DNA from: Hyphomicrobiales bacterium
GTDB taxonomy: Bacteria > Pseudomonadota > Alphaproteobacteria > Rhizobiales > OSC116
Reading direction: 5' to 3'
NCBI GenBank assembly: GCA_016744975.1
Contig: JADGDI010000020.1
Location: 1 to 34,307 of the forward strand
DNA length: 34,307 bases
Shown here one piece after another: positions 15,805 to 25,457 of this stretch. Made by a program: the position numbers and the translations under genes. Within the stretch, counting starts at the first letter, position 1. Every line of letters begins with the position of its first letter. The notes beneath the pieces are model-generated. The model did not search any database. It was not told where the DNA came from and saw only the letters and a program-made list of their open reading frames with translations.

Positions 15805-17607
15805 TTGGAAATAATTTCGACCATAAAAAGAATAGAGAGAATTGCTAAAATTCGTTTGGAAATGACGCATTTAAATTTAGATGCACTTATTATTCCACGC
15901 TTTGATGCACATATGGGCGAATATATTTCAGAATATGATGCTCGGTTACATTGGGCGACTGGCTTTTCTGGTTCTGCGGGTGCTTGTGTTATTACGGCTG
16001 ATAAAGCGGTTATGTTTGTTGATGGTCGCTATACTGTACAAGTTCAAAAAGAATGTTCACCTGATATTTTTGAATATCGCCATTTACATGATGAGTTTTT
16101 AGACAAATGGCTTAGTGCCGAGTTTGTTGGTGGTCGGGTTGGACTTGACCCTATGTTTTTCTCGGTTGATTGGTATGAGAAAATTAATTTGTCTTTGGCT
16201 AAAAAGCCTTTGGGTGGGCAATTGTCAGAGCTTGTTTGTATATCTTACGCTCCTATAGATGCATTATGGTTGGATAGGCCAACTGAGCCAATGTCTTTAG
16301 CTGAGGCCTACCCCACCCAACTTGCTGGCAGAAAAGTTGAAGATAAAATTAGCGACATTACTAGTATATTAAAAGCCAATAATGTTGATTATTTGGTCGA
16401 AACTCAACAGGATAATATTGCTTGGTTGCTCAATATTCGAGGTTCTGACATTAAGTTTAATCCGTTTATTAATAGCTTTCTGATTTTGCATAAAAACGGT
16501 GATATTGATTGGTTTGTTAACCAGCAGCAGATTGGCAATGATCTTGACTTTGGCTCAAAAAACAATGTGAGAATTTGTAAGAAAGACCAGCTTATTTCTG
16601 AAGTCGAAAGATTGTCTGGCTCATCAAAAATTGCAATGCTGGATGAAAAATTCAGCCCATCTGCTGTGAAACTAGCGGCCAATGGGCATAGTAAAATTCA
16701 AAATAACCCGATTACACTATTGAAAGCCGAAAAAAATACGACTGAGCTTTCTGGTTTTAGAGACTGTCATATAAAAGATGGTGTTGCTTGGTTTCGGTTT
16801 GGTAATTGGCTTGTTGACCAAATTCAGAATAATCCAGATAAAAAAGATGAAATAACTGAAATTGAAGCACAAGAAAAAATTCAATATTTTAGAGAGCAGC
16901 AAAAGTCATTTGTTTATGATAGTTTTAACCCTATTTCTGCAGCGGGATCTAATGGTGCAATGTGCCATTATAAAGCTTCAAAAAGTTCTAATCTAAACTT
17001 ATTTAACCATAATAGCTTTTTATTAGACAGCGGGGCGCATTATGAAAATGGTACAACTGATGCCACCCGTAGTTATGTTTTTGGTGATGTGTCAAAGAAA
17101 TATAGACAGGCCTATACCTCTGTATTGGTTGGCTTTATAGAATTGGCGCGGCTTAAATTTCCCAAAGGTACTCAAGGGCACCAAATTGATGGGTTTGCAC
17201 GAGCAAGGCTGTGGCAGGATGGTATGGATTATGACCATGGAACTGGCCATGGGGTTGGCCATTTTTTAAGTGTCCATGAATTTCCGCAGCGCATTGGCAA
17301 GCAAATTAATGAAGTTGACCTTAAAGCTGGAATGGTACTTAGTATAGAGCCTGGTTTTTATGAGGCAGGTGAGTTTGGGATTAGGATAGAGAATTTATTT
17401 GAAGTTGTGAGTATGGATAATGGCTTTTTAGGCTTTAGAAGCTTAACAATGGCGCCGATATCTATGAAACCAGTTGATTTGGATGAACTTACGTTTAGCC
17501 AGAAAGAATGGTTGAATAGCTACCATCTAGCCGTTCAAAACACACTTTTACCGTTAATAATGTCTGATGAAAAGGAAGAGTTGTTGCGCCAGACGATGGC
17601 AATATAA
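15805..17607 (+). CDS. Xaa-Pro aminopeptidase (M24B, three-domain type)
   Basis: A 600-residue cytoplasmic metallopeptidase that removes N-terminal residues preceding proline. The length and two N-terminal creatinase-like domains (DALIIPRFDAHMGEYISEYD, ATGFSGSAGACVIT) match the long, eukaryote-like aminopeptidase P rather than the 440-residue E. coli PepP. The M24 metal ligands are present: Asp in LLDSGAHYENGTTDATRS (two), His in GHGVGHFLSVHE, Glu in SIEPGFYEAG and Glu in IRIENLF. The start is a TTG with a strong GGGAG seven bases upstream. It follows the XRE-cupin gene by 49 bases and is probably controlled by it. The role would be digestion of proline peptides brought in by the divergent transporter. 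Confidence 0.92.
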   Translation: MEIISTIKRIERIAKIRLEMTHLNLDALIIPRFDAHMGEYISEYDARLHWATGFSGSAGACVITADKAVMFVDGRYTVQVQKECSPDIFEYRHLHDEFLDKWLSAEFVGGRVGLDPMFFSVDWYEKINLSLAKKPLGGQLSELVCISYAPIDALWLDRPTEPMSLAEAYPTQLAGRKVEDKISDITSILKANNVDYLVETQQDNIAWLLNIRGSDIKFNPFINSFLILHKNGDIDWFVNQQQIGNDLDFGSKNNVRICKKDQLISEVERLSGSSKIAMLDEKFSPSAVKLAANGHSKIQNNPITLLKAEKNTTELSGFRDCHIKDGVAWFRFGNWLVDQIQNNPDKKDEITEIEAQEKIQYFREQQKSFVYDSFNPISAAGSNGAMCHYKASKSSNLNLFNHNSFLLDSGAHYENGTTDATRSYVFGDVSKKYRQAYTSVLVGFIELARLKFPKGTQGHQIDGFARARLWQDGMDYDHGTGHGVGHFLSVHEFPQRIGKQINEVDLKAGMVLSIEPGFYEAGEFGIRIENLFEVVSMDNGFLGFRSLTMAPISMKPVDLDELTFSQKEWLNSYHLAVQNTLLPLIMSDEKEELLRQTMAI

Positions 17608-17619
17608 TTTTAATATATA

Positions 17620-18144
17620 GTGAAACATTTTTCTTTTTACGATAATTTTTCGTTTTTTTGCTCCGACCGACTAAGCTTTACACTGCTGAATTTGTCGATG
17701 TTTGACGATGCATTTTCTAATTTATTGGGGCATTCTGGCTTTGAAAATTCGGGTTTAACTTATGATGTTGAAAAAAAACAAATATTGAATTATTTGCTTC
17801 ACAGCTTATACAAAGTTGACAAAAATAAATGCCGTGCTTGGCAAATTAGAGATTTAGACTCTCGGACTTCTATCGGTGTTATTTGTTTGAAGGCGGTTGA
17901 CCGATACCAACTTGAAATATTATTGAATGTTAATGATGATTTTTGTGATCGCAACTATTTGATGGAAGTCTTTGATGCTATCCTTAAAGAAGTCGTTGAC
18001 AATACCAAATTAGAGCAAGTGATTTGCAAAGTGGATTTGGAGAGCGCCATTGATTCTCAGTTGCTTGTCGATATGCGTTTTCGCCATTTGGTGAGCAGCG
18101 TTCATTATAACGGTGCCACCAGTTCCTATGTTTTAAATTTATAA
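17620..18144 (+). CDS. Putative GNAT-like N-acetyltransferase
   Basis: A 174-residue protein that follows the peptidase by 12 bases and is probably cotranscribed with it. The start is a GTG. The pattern is like RimJ/RimL-type GNAT proteins: an early SDRLSFTLLNLSMFDDAF helix, a SIGVICLKAVDRYQLEILLN beta hairpin, a helix (YLMEVFDAILKEVVDN) and a late VDLESAIDSQLLVDMRFRH matching the usual 'N..S..ll.k.GF' end. The acetyl-CoA loop Q/RxxGxG/A is not recognisable, so either the protein is divergent or the fold assignment is wrong. It ends 14 bases from the convergent chemoreceptor gene. Confidence 0.5.
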   Translation: MKHFSFYDNFSFFCSDRLSFTLLNLSMFDDAFSNLLGHSGFENSGLTYDVEKKQILNYLLHSLYKVDKNKCRAWQIRDLDSRTSIGVICLKAVDRYQLEILLNVNDDFCDRNYLMEVFDAILKEVVDNTKLEQVICKVDLESAIDSQLLVDMRFRHLVSSVHYNGATSSYVLNL

Positions 18145-18158
18145 TAACCGTGGTCGCA

Positions 18159-20156
18159 TTAAACGATTACTTTTTTAAGAAAACTCGAAATATCTCCTTT
18201 TAGGTTATTGACTTGTTTGTTTAAGTCGCTGGATAGACTATAGACATCGGTTGAAACAGATTTGGTTTGATCAATAGAAGTGCTGACATTGTTCATTGCG
18301 ATGGTGCTGCTATAAGACAGGCTGGATACGTTTGATACATTTTCGGATATTTCTGTGATTGTATTGCTTTGTTGATCCACCGCTGTTGCAACGTTAAGCG
18401 ATGTTTCTGATAGTTGTACGATGATTTTTTGAACAGCTAAGATTGATGATTTTGCAGATTTAGAATCCGTTTGAATATGTTTGATTACGGAGACAATTTC
18501 ATCAGCAGCTTTTGCGGTTTGAGTTGCTAAGCTTTTTACTTCATTGGCCACAACGGCAAAGCCTTTGCCAGCGTCTCCTGCACGGGCGGCTTCGATTGTT
18601 GCATTTAATGCCAATAGATTTGTTTGCGCTGCTATTTCGTCAATTAAATTAACAACATCTTCAATTTTATTTGCACTTTCAGAAAGCGTGTTGATTATTT
18701 CAACTGTTTTAGTGGTTTTTTGACTTGCCTGTTGTGCAACTTCAGTTGACCTTGCTGCTTGATTGGCTACTTCCTTAATTGACGACACCATTTCTTCGGT
18801 AGATGTGGCTGCGCTTGAGACATTATCTGAGGTGTTGAGTACATTTTTACTTGCCGATTTATTTTGCTCGTGCATTTCTATTGCGGCGTTATTTAAATTA
18901 TCTGAAAGCAATTCTAATTGCCCTGATGTTGCGCCAACATTATCAATGTTAGATGCTGAGCTTTTCTTAAACTCGGTAATTAAATCGCTTATATATTTGG
19001 CGTTTTTTTGATCGACTAATGTAATTTTATCTTTTTCGACTTGGGCGGTAATTCGCTCGATTGCATTGTCTCTGAAAACCAGTAGGGATTTGGCCATGTC
19101 GCCTAACTCATTTTTTAGATTAGTGTCGGGGATTTCTTGATTTGTTTTGCCATTAGCAAGCTCTATCATTAGCAGGCTTGTATTTTTAATTTTAGTTGCA
19201 ATATTGGTGGCGATTATTAGGCTGATTGCAGATATGATGCCTGTAATAAGAATGGCGCTAGCTAGTAAAATTATACTGAATGATTGTTGAATGTTAATGC
19301 GTTTTTGAGTAGTTTCTATGCTGGCCTTTTCGTATGTCTTGATAAGATTTTGAATGGAAGGTGCAAAACCAGCATATATTTTGCTTAATTTTGCTTTTTC
19401 ACTGAAGAATTTGACTTGGTTGGCTAGCCAGTTTTTAAATATTTGATCACCTTGATTTAAATTTGTGATGAGTTTTTTGCTAAGTTGGATATTGTCTTTA
19501 TGATTTCGAATTTTTTTAATTAATTGCTCAAGGCTTATATTATATTTTTTTAGATGTTCTGCACTCATAGTTACAATATGCTGGAGTTTGTGATTATTCA
19601 TTAAATTAAAAAGAACCAAGGCCGAGGATTTTTGCGGTGTATTATTGGCGGCTGTTGTTAGATTTGATATTTGCTCTAATGTATCGATATTTTCATTTGT
19701 GATATTGTTTATATAGGCGGTTATTGAAATGGGTAATGGATTATTATATAGCTCGGTTACTTTTTGAAATTGAACGCCGTGCATTTTTATACCAGATGTA
19801 ATTTTAAGTAATAAAGCCTGATCATTCGCCATATTGCCAGAGAGAGCTATTTTATCGATAATCTTTAAGGCAGATTTGAGTGCTTGGTTATATAGATTTT
19901 TACTTTTTTCATTTTGTATAGCGATATAGTCTTTTTCTCTTCGTCGCATTTGTAGTGCAAATGTGTCAATTTTACGAAGTGAACTGGCTATATGAGTTTT
20001 TTGAATGCTTAGGTTTGTAGAGTTTGTGACCTGGCTTTCGGCTAACATTGCGCCGATTGACACACCTATAATGCCGATTACACTTAATACAGTAATGGAT
20101 ATTATTTGCGCCTTAATTGTGAAATTATTATAGAAAGTTGGAATTAGTTTTGACAT
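18159..20156 (-). CDS. Methyl-accepting chemotaxis protein with HBM-type sensor
   Basis: A transmembrane chemoreceptor of about 665 residues. TM1 is near residues 20-40, a long all-helical periplasmic domain follows to about 300, then TM2 ([20 protein letters not shown]), HAMP and the cytoplasmic signalling coiled coil with the conserved tip [20 protein letters not shown] near residue 525. [11 protein letters not shown] in the first helix is the hallmark of helical bimodular (HBM) sensors; the matching motif of the second module is degraded here. HBM receptors studied in pseudomonads sense TCA-cycle acids. The ATG at 20156 is preferred to 20189 because TAGGAG lies eight bases upstream. No che genes are nearby. 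Confidence 0.93.
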   Translation of the reverse strand: MSKLIPTFYNNFTIKAQIISITVLSVIGIIGVSIGAMLAESQVTNSTNLSIQKTHIASSLRKIDTFALQMRRREKDYIAIQNEKSKNLYNQALKSALKIIDKIALSGNMANDQALLLKITSGIKMHGVQFQKVTELYNNPLPISITAYINNITNENIDTLEQISNLTTAANNTPQKSSALVLFNLMNNHKLQHIVTMSAEHLKKYNISLEQLIKKIRNHKDNIQLSKKLITNLNQGDQIFKNWLANQVKFFSEKAKLSKIYAGFAPSIQNLIKTYEKASIETTQKRINIQQSFSIILLASAILITGIISAISLIIATNIATKIKNTSLLMIELANGKTNQEIPDTNLKNELGDMAKSLLVFRDNAIERITAQVEKDKITLVDQKNAKYISDLITEFKKSSASNIDNVGATSGQLELLSDNLNNAAIEMHEQNKSASKNVLNTSDNVSSAATSTEEMVSSIKEVANQAARSTEVAQQASQKTTKTVEIINTLSESANKIEDVVNLIDEIAAQTNLLALNATIEAARAGDAGKGFAVVANEVKSLATQTAKAADEIVSVIKHIQTDSKSAKSSILAVQKIIVQLSETSLNVATAVDQQSNTITEISENVSNVSSLSYSSTIAMNNVSTSIDQTKSVSTDVYSLSSDLNKQVNNLKGDISSFLKKVIV

Positions 20157-20344
20157 TAAAATATCTCCTAGATTAAATATATTAACCAAGAAGTATCACG
20201 AGAGTATTTTGAGATTGTGAAATTGGGGGGGAATGAATTTTTATTTTAGAGTTGTTTAATTCAATATGATTGCAAAAATATTCTATATAATTGAGCTATA
20301 TTTATAAATTAATTCTACAATATTTAAATAAATTATTAAGATGT

Positions 20345-20377
20345 TGGCAAGAGTTGCTATTGTGAACACTCTTGCCA
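20345..20377 (-). terminator. Hairpin downstream of second chemoreceptor gene
   Basis: TGGCAAGAGT and ACTCTTGCCA form a perfect 10-bp stem with a 13-base loop, about 40 bases after the stop of the leftward chemoreceptor gene. A T-rich but not pure T tail follows on the - strand. It separates the two chemoreceptor genes into independent transcripts. Confidence 0.7.
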
Positions 20378-20417
20378 GCTAATTTTATTATTTAAAATGA
20401 AGCATATAGTTTGTAAT

Positions 20418-22382
20418 TTATGCGGATTTTACATCGTCTAAAAACTCTAGAACGCTACCTTCTAACCCTTTGATTTGTATTTTCAATTTGTCAGCTAAGG
20501 TTGATACGTTATCAGAGACGCCTTTGGTATTTGAAATTGAACCGCCCATATTTTGCATGCTGTTTGCGCTTTCTTCTGAAAGATTTGATGCATTAACAAC
20601 ATTGGATGATATTTCGTTAATTGCTGCGCCTTGCTCTTCCACAGCTGCTGCCACACCCATTGATGAATCTGACAAGTTAGAAATCATGTTTTCAACTTCG
20701 ACAATGGCAACAGATGCTTTGTTTGAGTCTGATTGAATGGTGGTGATTTGAAGTGCTATTTCTTCGGTTGCTTTTGCAGTTTGGCTGGCAAGAGATTTAA
20801 CTTCGGAAGCTACGACAGCAAAGCCTTTGCCGGCATCTCCAGCTCTGGCGGCCTCAATGGTTGCATTTAAGGCCAATAGATTTGTTTGTTCGGCAATTTC
20901 TTCAATTAACTTCACAACTTTTTCAATATGCTGGGCGCTGGTTGCTAGCGTGTTAATGACGGTTACAGTTTCTAAGGTTTTTTGTTTTGCGCCATTTGCC
21001 AATTCATTTGATGTAGCGGCTTGATGCGAAATTTCACTGATTGAAGCGGCCATTTCCTCAGTAGCGCTTGCGGCTCCGCTTACATTCATGTTGGTATTAT
21101 CGACATTTGTCTTTACTTGTGTGCTTTCATTTTCCATATCCATTGTCGATTGGTTCAGCTCTTGAGACGCAGATTCTAAATCACCAGATGCGTTTAAAAC
21201 AGATTGAATTTCCTTCATTGAATTGGCTTTAAAGCTACCAATAAGCTGATTAATGGTTTCGGCTCTTTTTAATTCTTCTTTATCATGACTTTCTTTGACT
21301 AGTTGATCTTTTATCCGTGCAATTGCTGTATCTCTGAAGACTTTTAAGGCAGATGCCATGACACCAATTTCATTTTTTAAATCACTATATTGAATGTCAA
21401 CATCTGTATTGCCACCGGACATTACATCCATTGTATCACTGATGTTCTTAATTTTTGATGTGATGTTTGAAGCGACAACAAAGCTTGCAATTAACAAAAT
21501 AGCGAATATTGCAACAATGCTAGTGATTAGAGTAATGTTTGAAACATTATTTTGGTCAAGCCTGTTGATATTTGCTTGTTGGCTAGAGGCCGAGTATTTG
21601 CCAGCTAGTTCATCAATTATTGGGCCATAAACTGCATAGATTTTACTCAATATGCTTATATCTTTTTTAAGGGATGCATTTAGTGATACCCAAGTGTTAA
21701 ATTTAGTTTGATATTCAGCAAGTAAGGATGTTGTGGTTTGCTTTTGCGAACTTGTTAATGATGAGCTGCTGATGCTTTTATTAAGCACTGCTACTTCTTT
21801 TTTAAACTTGTCTAAATATTTATCGCTACCGCGCAACATGAAATCTTTTTCATGTTTGCGTAAGTTTAATAGTGAAATCATTTTTTCGCCAGCGCTTGAT
21901 GAAGATTTAAATGCACTTTCAATGTCATGTGCTGCTTTGCGCAAGTCACCGATTATACCGCTGTCGGCTTCGATGCCCATTGTATTTTGAATTTCAACAA
22001 TTTCTATAAAATCTTGTTTGTGTTTTTCTATATTTTCTAGGATTGTATTAAGTTGTTCTACTTCTTCTTTACTAACGGTTTTACTAATGTCATTAGTTTG
22101 AGCAATGGTTTTGTCAACTTGCTCATAAAAACGCTTTATATATTTTTCTGTGTGCCATAATAAATAATCTTTCTCATACCGGCGCATAATTAAAGCGCTC
22201 TCTGCCAAAGTGTGGAGCTTTGCGGATAAAACCGCATTTTTAACGCTTAAATCAGCAGATTTAGAAGCACTTGAAGCTGCAAATAAAGAAATTGCACCTA
22301 AGGTGATGATTGCGATCAAGCTTAAGATGGTAATCATCATAATTTGACGTTTTATGGTAAGTTTATCGAGTATTTGTGACAT
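20418..22382 (-). CDS. Methyl-accepting chemotaxis protein with HBM-type sensor
   Basis: A 654-residue transmembrane chemoreceptor paralogous to the gene at 18159. TM1 is near residues 14-34. The periplasmic helical bimodular sensor carries both module signatures, [11 protein letters not shown] near residue 60 and [12 protein letters not shown] near 175. TM2 is about 287-308, followed by HAMP and the signalling hairpin with [20 protein letters not shown] near residue 510. No C-terminal CheR-docking pentapeptide (NWETF type) is seen. AAAAGG precedes the ATG. The intact second module distinguishes it from the neighbouring receptor, so the two may sense different ligands. Confidence 0.94.
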   Translation of the reverse strand: MSQILDKLTIKRQIMMITILSLIAIITLGAISLFAASSASKSADLSVKNAVLSAKLHTLAESALIMRRYEKDYLLWHTEKYIKRFYEQVDKTIAQTNDISKTVSKEEVEQLNTILENIEKHKQDFIEIVEIQNTMGIEADSGIIGDLRKAAHDIESAFKSSSSAGEKMISLLNLRKHEKDFMLRGSDKYLDKFKKEVAVLNKSISSSSLTSSQKQTTTSLLAEYQTKFNTWVSLNASLKKDISILSKIYAVYGPIIDELAGKYSASSQQANINRLDQNNVSNITLITSIVAIFAILLIASFVVASNITSKIKNISDTMDVMSGGNTDVDIQYSDLKNEIGVMASALKVFRDTAIARIKDQLVKESHDKEELKRAETINQLIGSFKANSMKEIQSVLNASGDLESASQELNQSTMDMENESTQVKTNVDNTNMNVSGAASATEEMAASISEISHQAATSNELANGAKQKTLETVTVINTLATSAQHIEKVVKLIEEIAEQTNLLALNATIEAARAGDAGKGFAVVASEVKSLASQTAKATEEIALQITTIQSDSNKASVAIVEVENMISNLSDSSMGVAAAVEEQGAAINEISSNVVNASNLSEESANSMQNMGGSISNTKGVSDNVSTLADKLKIQIKGLEGSVLEFLDDVKSA

Positions 22383-22649
22383 TTATTAAGAACCTTTTAA
22401 TTTATAACTGGTCTATGTGTAAACAAACTTAATTAATAAGTTCTAAACCTTTTGATGTAAAACATAAACATTCTAAATATTTGCTAGTGCTATAGACGAA
22501 AGTATAGGTTGTTCGCATTGTTTTAATTGTTAATTCATATAAAATACCAATTAACTAGTCCATATGGCTTTCAAAAGAGCATATAAACATTCTGGCTGAA
22601 ATTAGGTTTTAGTTGTAATTATATTATTGGTACTTTAAGGCGAAAAACA

Positions 22650-23051
22650 TTGAGAAATATTAGGGTTATTGAAAATCTTGTCGAAGTTTTTAACGGTCAT
22701 AAGACGGTTAAATTAAGAGATATTATTACTAAAGATTTTTCATATGTTACGGATTTGGGTACTGATTTTGATTATGAACAGTCAATTGAAAAAATTGGGC
22801 GATTGAAATTTGATTGTTTTACAAGTGTAAAAAAGATTAGTACAGAAGATTTTATAAATTATATAGTTTCTATAGAGCTTCAAGTGCTTAATGCATCGGA
22901 AAATTATAACAAGTCTATTCCTGGGTCGATGGTGATTGTGATGGAAGCGCATAAAATAAAGAGCGTCAAAATTAGTTATGTAGCCGATTTAAGTGATATG
23001 GATATTATGAAGAAAATAAAAGATTCTGCACTCAAAATGTTTGAAGACTAG
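22650..23051 (+). CDS. Small NTF2-like protein, function unknown
   Basis: A 133-residue soluble protein without a signal peptide. The likely start is TTG with AAGG nine bases upstream. The helical opening IENLVEVFNGHKTVKLRDII, the following short strands and the C-terminal beta-sheet (IVSIELQVLN, GSMVIVMEAHKIKSVKISYV) are arranged as in NTF2/SnoaL-like folds, with the common 'x-I-K-S-V-x-x-Y' last strand. No catalytic residues are recognised. It is transcribed away from the chemoreceptor gene and ends in a strong terminator. The fold assignment is tentative. Confidence 0.5.
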   Translation: MRNIRVIENLVEVFNGHKTVKLRDIITKDFSYVTDLGTDFDYEQSIEKIGRLKFDCFTSVKKISTEDFINYIVSIELQVLNASENYNKSIPGSMVIVMEAHKIKSVKISYVADLSDMDIMKKIKDSALKMFED

Positions 23052-23082
23052 TTTTAAATTGTGATTTTAATTATTTTTAATA

Positions 23083-23116
23083 ACCGCCTTAACATAGAAA
23101 CTTAAGCTAAGGCGGT
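23083..23116. terminator. Bidirectional terminator between NTF2-like gene and nanM
   Basis: ACCGCCTTA and TAAGGCGGT form a 9-bp GC-rich stem. TTTTTA follows closely on the + strand, and a T-rich stretch follows on the - strand. It lies between converging genes, 31 bases after one stop and 15 bases from the other. Confidence 0.8.
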
Positions 23117-23131
23117 GGTTTTTATGGTTGC

Positions 23132-24289
23132 TTAATCAATGATGGATAATTCTTTGCCATCATAGTTAATTAAGAATACACCCGTTTGTGCTGCGCGCTT
23201 TTCGTCTTCGCCGCCAATGACTAATACACCATCATCAACCGTGAAGGATGCGCCATAAGCTAGGCCAGAATTTAAGTTACCGACCTGAGACCAACCATTT
23301 GAAACATAGGCATAGACGTCGCTATTCCACCTTTTTGGGAAGCCTTCATGGGCGAACCATTGGCCAGAAATTGCTTTGGCTCTAGCGCCTTTGAAGTTAG
23401 CACCACCAGCAGCTAAAACGGCATTGCCAGATTTTCCTGCAAAGGCACCAGCTAAGCCCTCTTGTAATGCGTCACCTGCTAATGCGGGTATTTGGGTTTT
23501 TTCTTGCCAAGCAATACTGGTCTTTGAAAAGTCGACTTGTTTTACTTTCGGTGTTCTTAAGCCAGGCTTAACTTCGCCATTAATAACCATGAAATTATCT
23601 TTTGACATTTTTACAATTGCAGAACCTGTATTTGGCAAATACGGATTGCCGCCAGCTTTAACCCACTCAAGGTTTTCTGGGTTGAATTTATAAACTATAT
23701 TATTCCATTTATAATCGAGCGGCTTCATGCCCATATAATCATTAACAATTTTATTCCATTGATCTGGCTGAGTTTTTTTATCAGTTGCCATAATGTCGGA
23801 TAAATATTTGTCAAATAGACCTTTATTATAACCGCCAAGGATGGCGATATTGCCATCGGACAAGCCAATTGCCGAGGCACCTAGCAAACCAACGGGTGAC
23901 TTTGTTTCAAGCTTTTGCCATTCATTTGCACTGACATCATAAGCATAAACGCTGTCAAATATAATCGGAGCCTTATCGTCCTTATTCTGTTTGCCAGCAC
24001 CACCAAAAACATAAATTTTTCCGTTAGAAACCGCCGCTGGTGCGCCATTTGCAGCGGGGCCTGGGTAAGGTGATATTTTAACCCAACCAACTGATTTATT
24101 GCTTAAATCTAATGCATAGACATCTTGCCCAGCAGAGCCTAAGCCAACAAAGATTTTGCTGCCAACTTGAGCCGAAATACCGCTTTTTATGCCGACTGGT
24201 AAATCGGGCCATTGTTGTGCTGCTTGGGCGGTGCTAACGCTGATGGCAGCGCTTAATATTGTTGTGAAAACTAGTTTTTTAAAATTCAT
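23132..24289 (-). CDS. nanM: N-acetylneuraminate epimerase (mutarotase), Kelch type
   Basis: A periplasmic Kelch-repeat beta-propeller of 385 residues that speeds interconversion of alpha- and beta-N-acetylneuraminate, delivering the usable anomer for uptake. A signal peptide ends at STAQA. The mature protein begins QQWPDLPVGIKSG, as in NanM, and has repeated Kelch units with double glycines (GKIYVFGGAGKQ, NIAILGGYNKG, GNAVLAAGGANFKG, GVLVIGGEDEKR). The position immediately after nanA in a sialic acid locus supports the call. GAGGGA precedes the ATG. It is separated from nanA by 109 bases containing a small hairpin, so expression may be partly uncoupled. Confidence 0.93.
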   Translation of the reverse strand: MNFKKLVFTTILSAAISVSTAQAAQQWPDLPVGIKSGISAQVGSKIFVGLGSAGQDVYALDLSNKSVGWVKISPYPGPAANGAPAAVSNGKIYVFGGAGKQNKDDKAPIIFDSVYAYDVSANEWQKLETKSPVGLLGASAIGLSDGNIAILGGYNKGLFDKYLSDIMATDKKTQPDQWNKIVNDYMGMKPLDYKWNNIVYKFNPENLEWVKAGGNPYLPNTGSAIVKMSKDNFMVINGEVKPGLRTPKVKQVDFSKTSIAWQEKTQIPALAGDALQEGLAGAFAGKSGNAVLAAGGANFKGARAKAISGQWFAHEGFPKRWNSDVYAYVSNGWSQVGNLNSGLAYGASFTVDDGVLVIGGEDEKRAAQTGVFLINYDGKELSIID

Positions 24290-24377
24290 AATTCCCTCAT
24301 TTTGTTGAATTTTTGCGTGAAGAATTGAGGCTTGTTTGCAAACCCTAAATTTGACTTCTTAATGAGCCAATTGCTAA

Positions 24378-24398
24378 CATTTCAGTTCCCTTGAAATG
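24378..24398 (-). other. Stem-loop directly after nanA stop
   Basis: CATTTCA and TGAAATG pair across a seven-base loop, beginning at the base next to the nanA stop codon on the - strand. There is no T-run after it, so it is more likely an mRNA processing or stability element between nanA and nanM than a full terminator. Confidence 0.4.
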
Positions 24399-25277
24399 CT
24401 AATTCGTTAAATTATTATCCACCCACTGGTTTAGTTTGGCTATTGCTTGAGCTGATGGTTTGCTAAATGGCCTACGGCATGGCCCAACGGGAATATCTAA
24501 ACGGTTTAATGCGTGTTTAAGGCCTGGCAATACACCAGTTTCTAACAGTATTTCAACCAGTGTATTGGATTTTTGTTGTAGATTGCGTGCAAGTTGCATA
24601 TCGCCATTTTTTACAGCGGCTTGAATGCCAACATAGACATCGCCGATTAGATTATAAGTGCTGCCGATGCCACCGTCAGTGCCTGTTGCACTTGCCGCCA
24701 AGAACATTTCATCGGTTCCAAAGTAAAATGATTTACTAGGTAGGCTTTTGCGCAATTGTGCAAATTGGAAAAGATCAGGTGCGGTGAATTTTACCCCTAT
24801 GATGCGATCATCTTCCATTAATTGTTGTAATTTTTCAGTTGGGATGTCGGTACCGCTTAGGGCGGGGATATTGTAAATGATTAAGGGCAGGTTTGATGCA
24901 TCAGCAATGGCTTTATAATAATCGGCAATGTCGTCAAATGCATGTTTGTAATAAAATGGTGGCACGGCTGATACTGCATGATAGCCGTTTGAGCCTGCGA
25001 TTTTGGTTAAAGCCACCGCTTCTTTGGTTGAGGCAGCGCCAACATGTGCAATAAGGCTTGATTTATCTGCAGCATGTTTTGCAACCTCTTTAAGTACTAA
25101 GCTACGTTCCTCGCAGCTTTGTAGCATGGCTTCGCCGCTACTGCCGCCGACATAAAGCCCGTCAACGCCCTTTGATAAAATATAATCTATTAAAGGCGCA
25201 ATGCCTTTGGTTGAGATTTCTTCATTTTGATCAAACGGGGTGAGCATTGCTGCAAAAATTGAACCGGTAATTTTCAT
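24399..25277 (-). CDS. nanA: N-acetylneuraminate lyase
   Basis: A cytoplasmic aldolase of 292 residues that cleaves N-acetylneuraminate to N-acetylmannosamine and pyruvate. It belongs to the DapA/NAL TIM-barrel family. GGSSGEAMLQS is the pyruvate-carboxylate binding loop near residue 45, the catalytic Tyr is in IIYNIPALSG near 137 and the Schiff-base Lys in GVKFTAPDL near 165. The residues are at their usual E. coli NanA positions and the length is standard. AAGAGG precedes the ATG. It is the first gene of a leftward nanA-nanM unit and is divergent from the GntR/FCD regulator. Confidence 0.93.
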   Translation of the reverse strand: MKITGSIFAAMLTPFDQNEEISTKGIAPLIDYILSKGVDGLYVGGSSGEAMLQSCEERSLVLKEVAKHAADKSSLIAHVGAASTKEAVALTKIAGSNGYHAVSAVPPFYYKHAFDDIADYYKAIADASNLPLIIYNIPALSGTDIPTEKLQQLMEDDRIIGVKFTAPDLFQFAQLRKSLPSKSFYFGTDEMFLAASATGTDGGIGSTYNLIGDVYVGIQAAVKNGDMQLARNLQQKSNTLVEILLETGVLPGLKHALNRLDIPVGPCRRPFSKPSAQAIAKLNQWVDNNLTN

Positions 25278-25457
25278 AAAACCTCTTAAAGTTATAACTT
25301 ACTAAGCATGACTTATTATACTGTAATAACGTTTTGCTTTAAGCTAATATCAGGTATAATTTATTTTTAGTCAACAATTATAAATAAATTGTGTACCAAA
25401 AATAAAAACATAGACACCATAAACTTTATATGGTTTATTAAAATCAAGTGAGGGAAA
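25278..25457. promoter_or_regulatory. Divergent nan promoter region
   Basis: This 180-base AT-rich region carries the promoters of nanA (leftward) and of the regulator-transporter operon (rightward). It contains one GGTATA at 25353-25358, the hexamer bound in tandem by E. coli NanR, but not as a tandem array. It also contains ACAATT-ATAAATA-AATTGT (25374-25392), which overlaps the motif shared with the nanE promoter. Confidence 0.65.
25383..25401. promoter_or_regulatory. Candidate sialic acid regulon operator, copy 1
   Basis: AATAAATTGTGTACCAAAA matches AATAAATTGCGCACCAAAA upstream of nanE at 17 of 19 positions; both differences are C/T. The copy lies 57-75 bases before the regulator start and about 106 bases before nanA. 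The GntR/FCD protein encoded next to it is the obvious candidate to bind it. Confidence 0.55.

Noticed and set aside
25353-25358. E. coli-type NanR operator (GGTATA)
   Set aside because: Only one copy is present, whereas E. coli NanR needs tandem copies; the motif shared with nanE is a better candidate.
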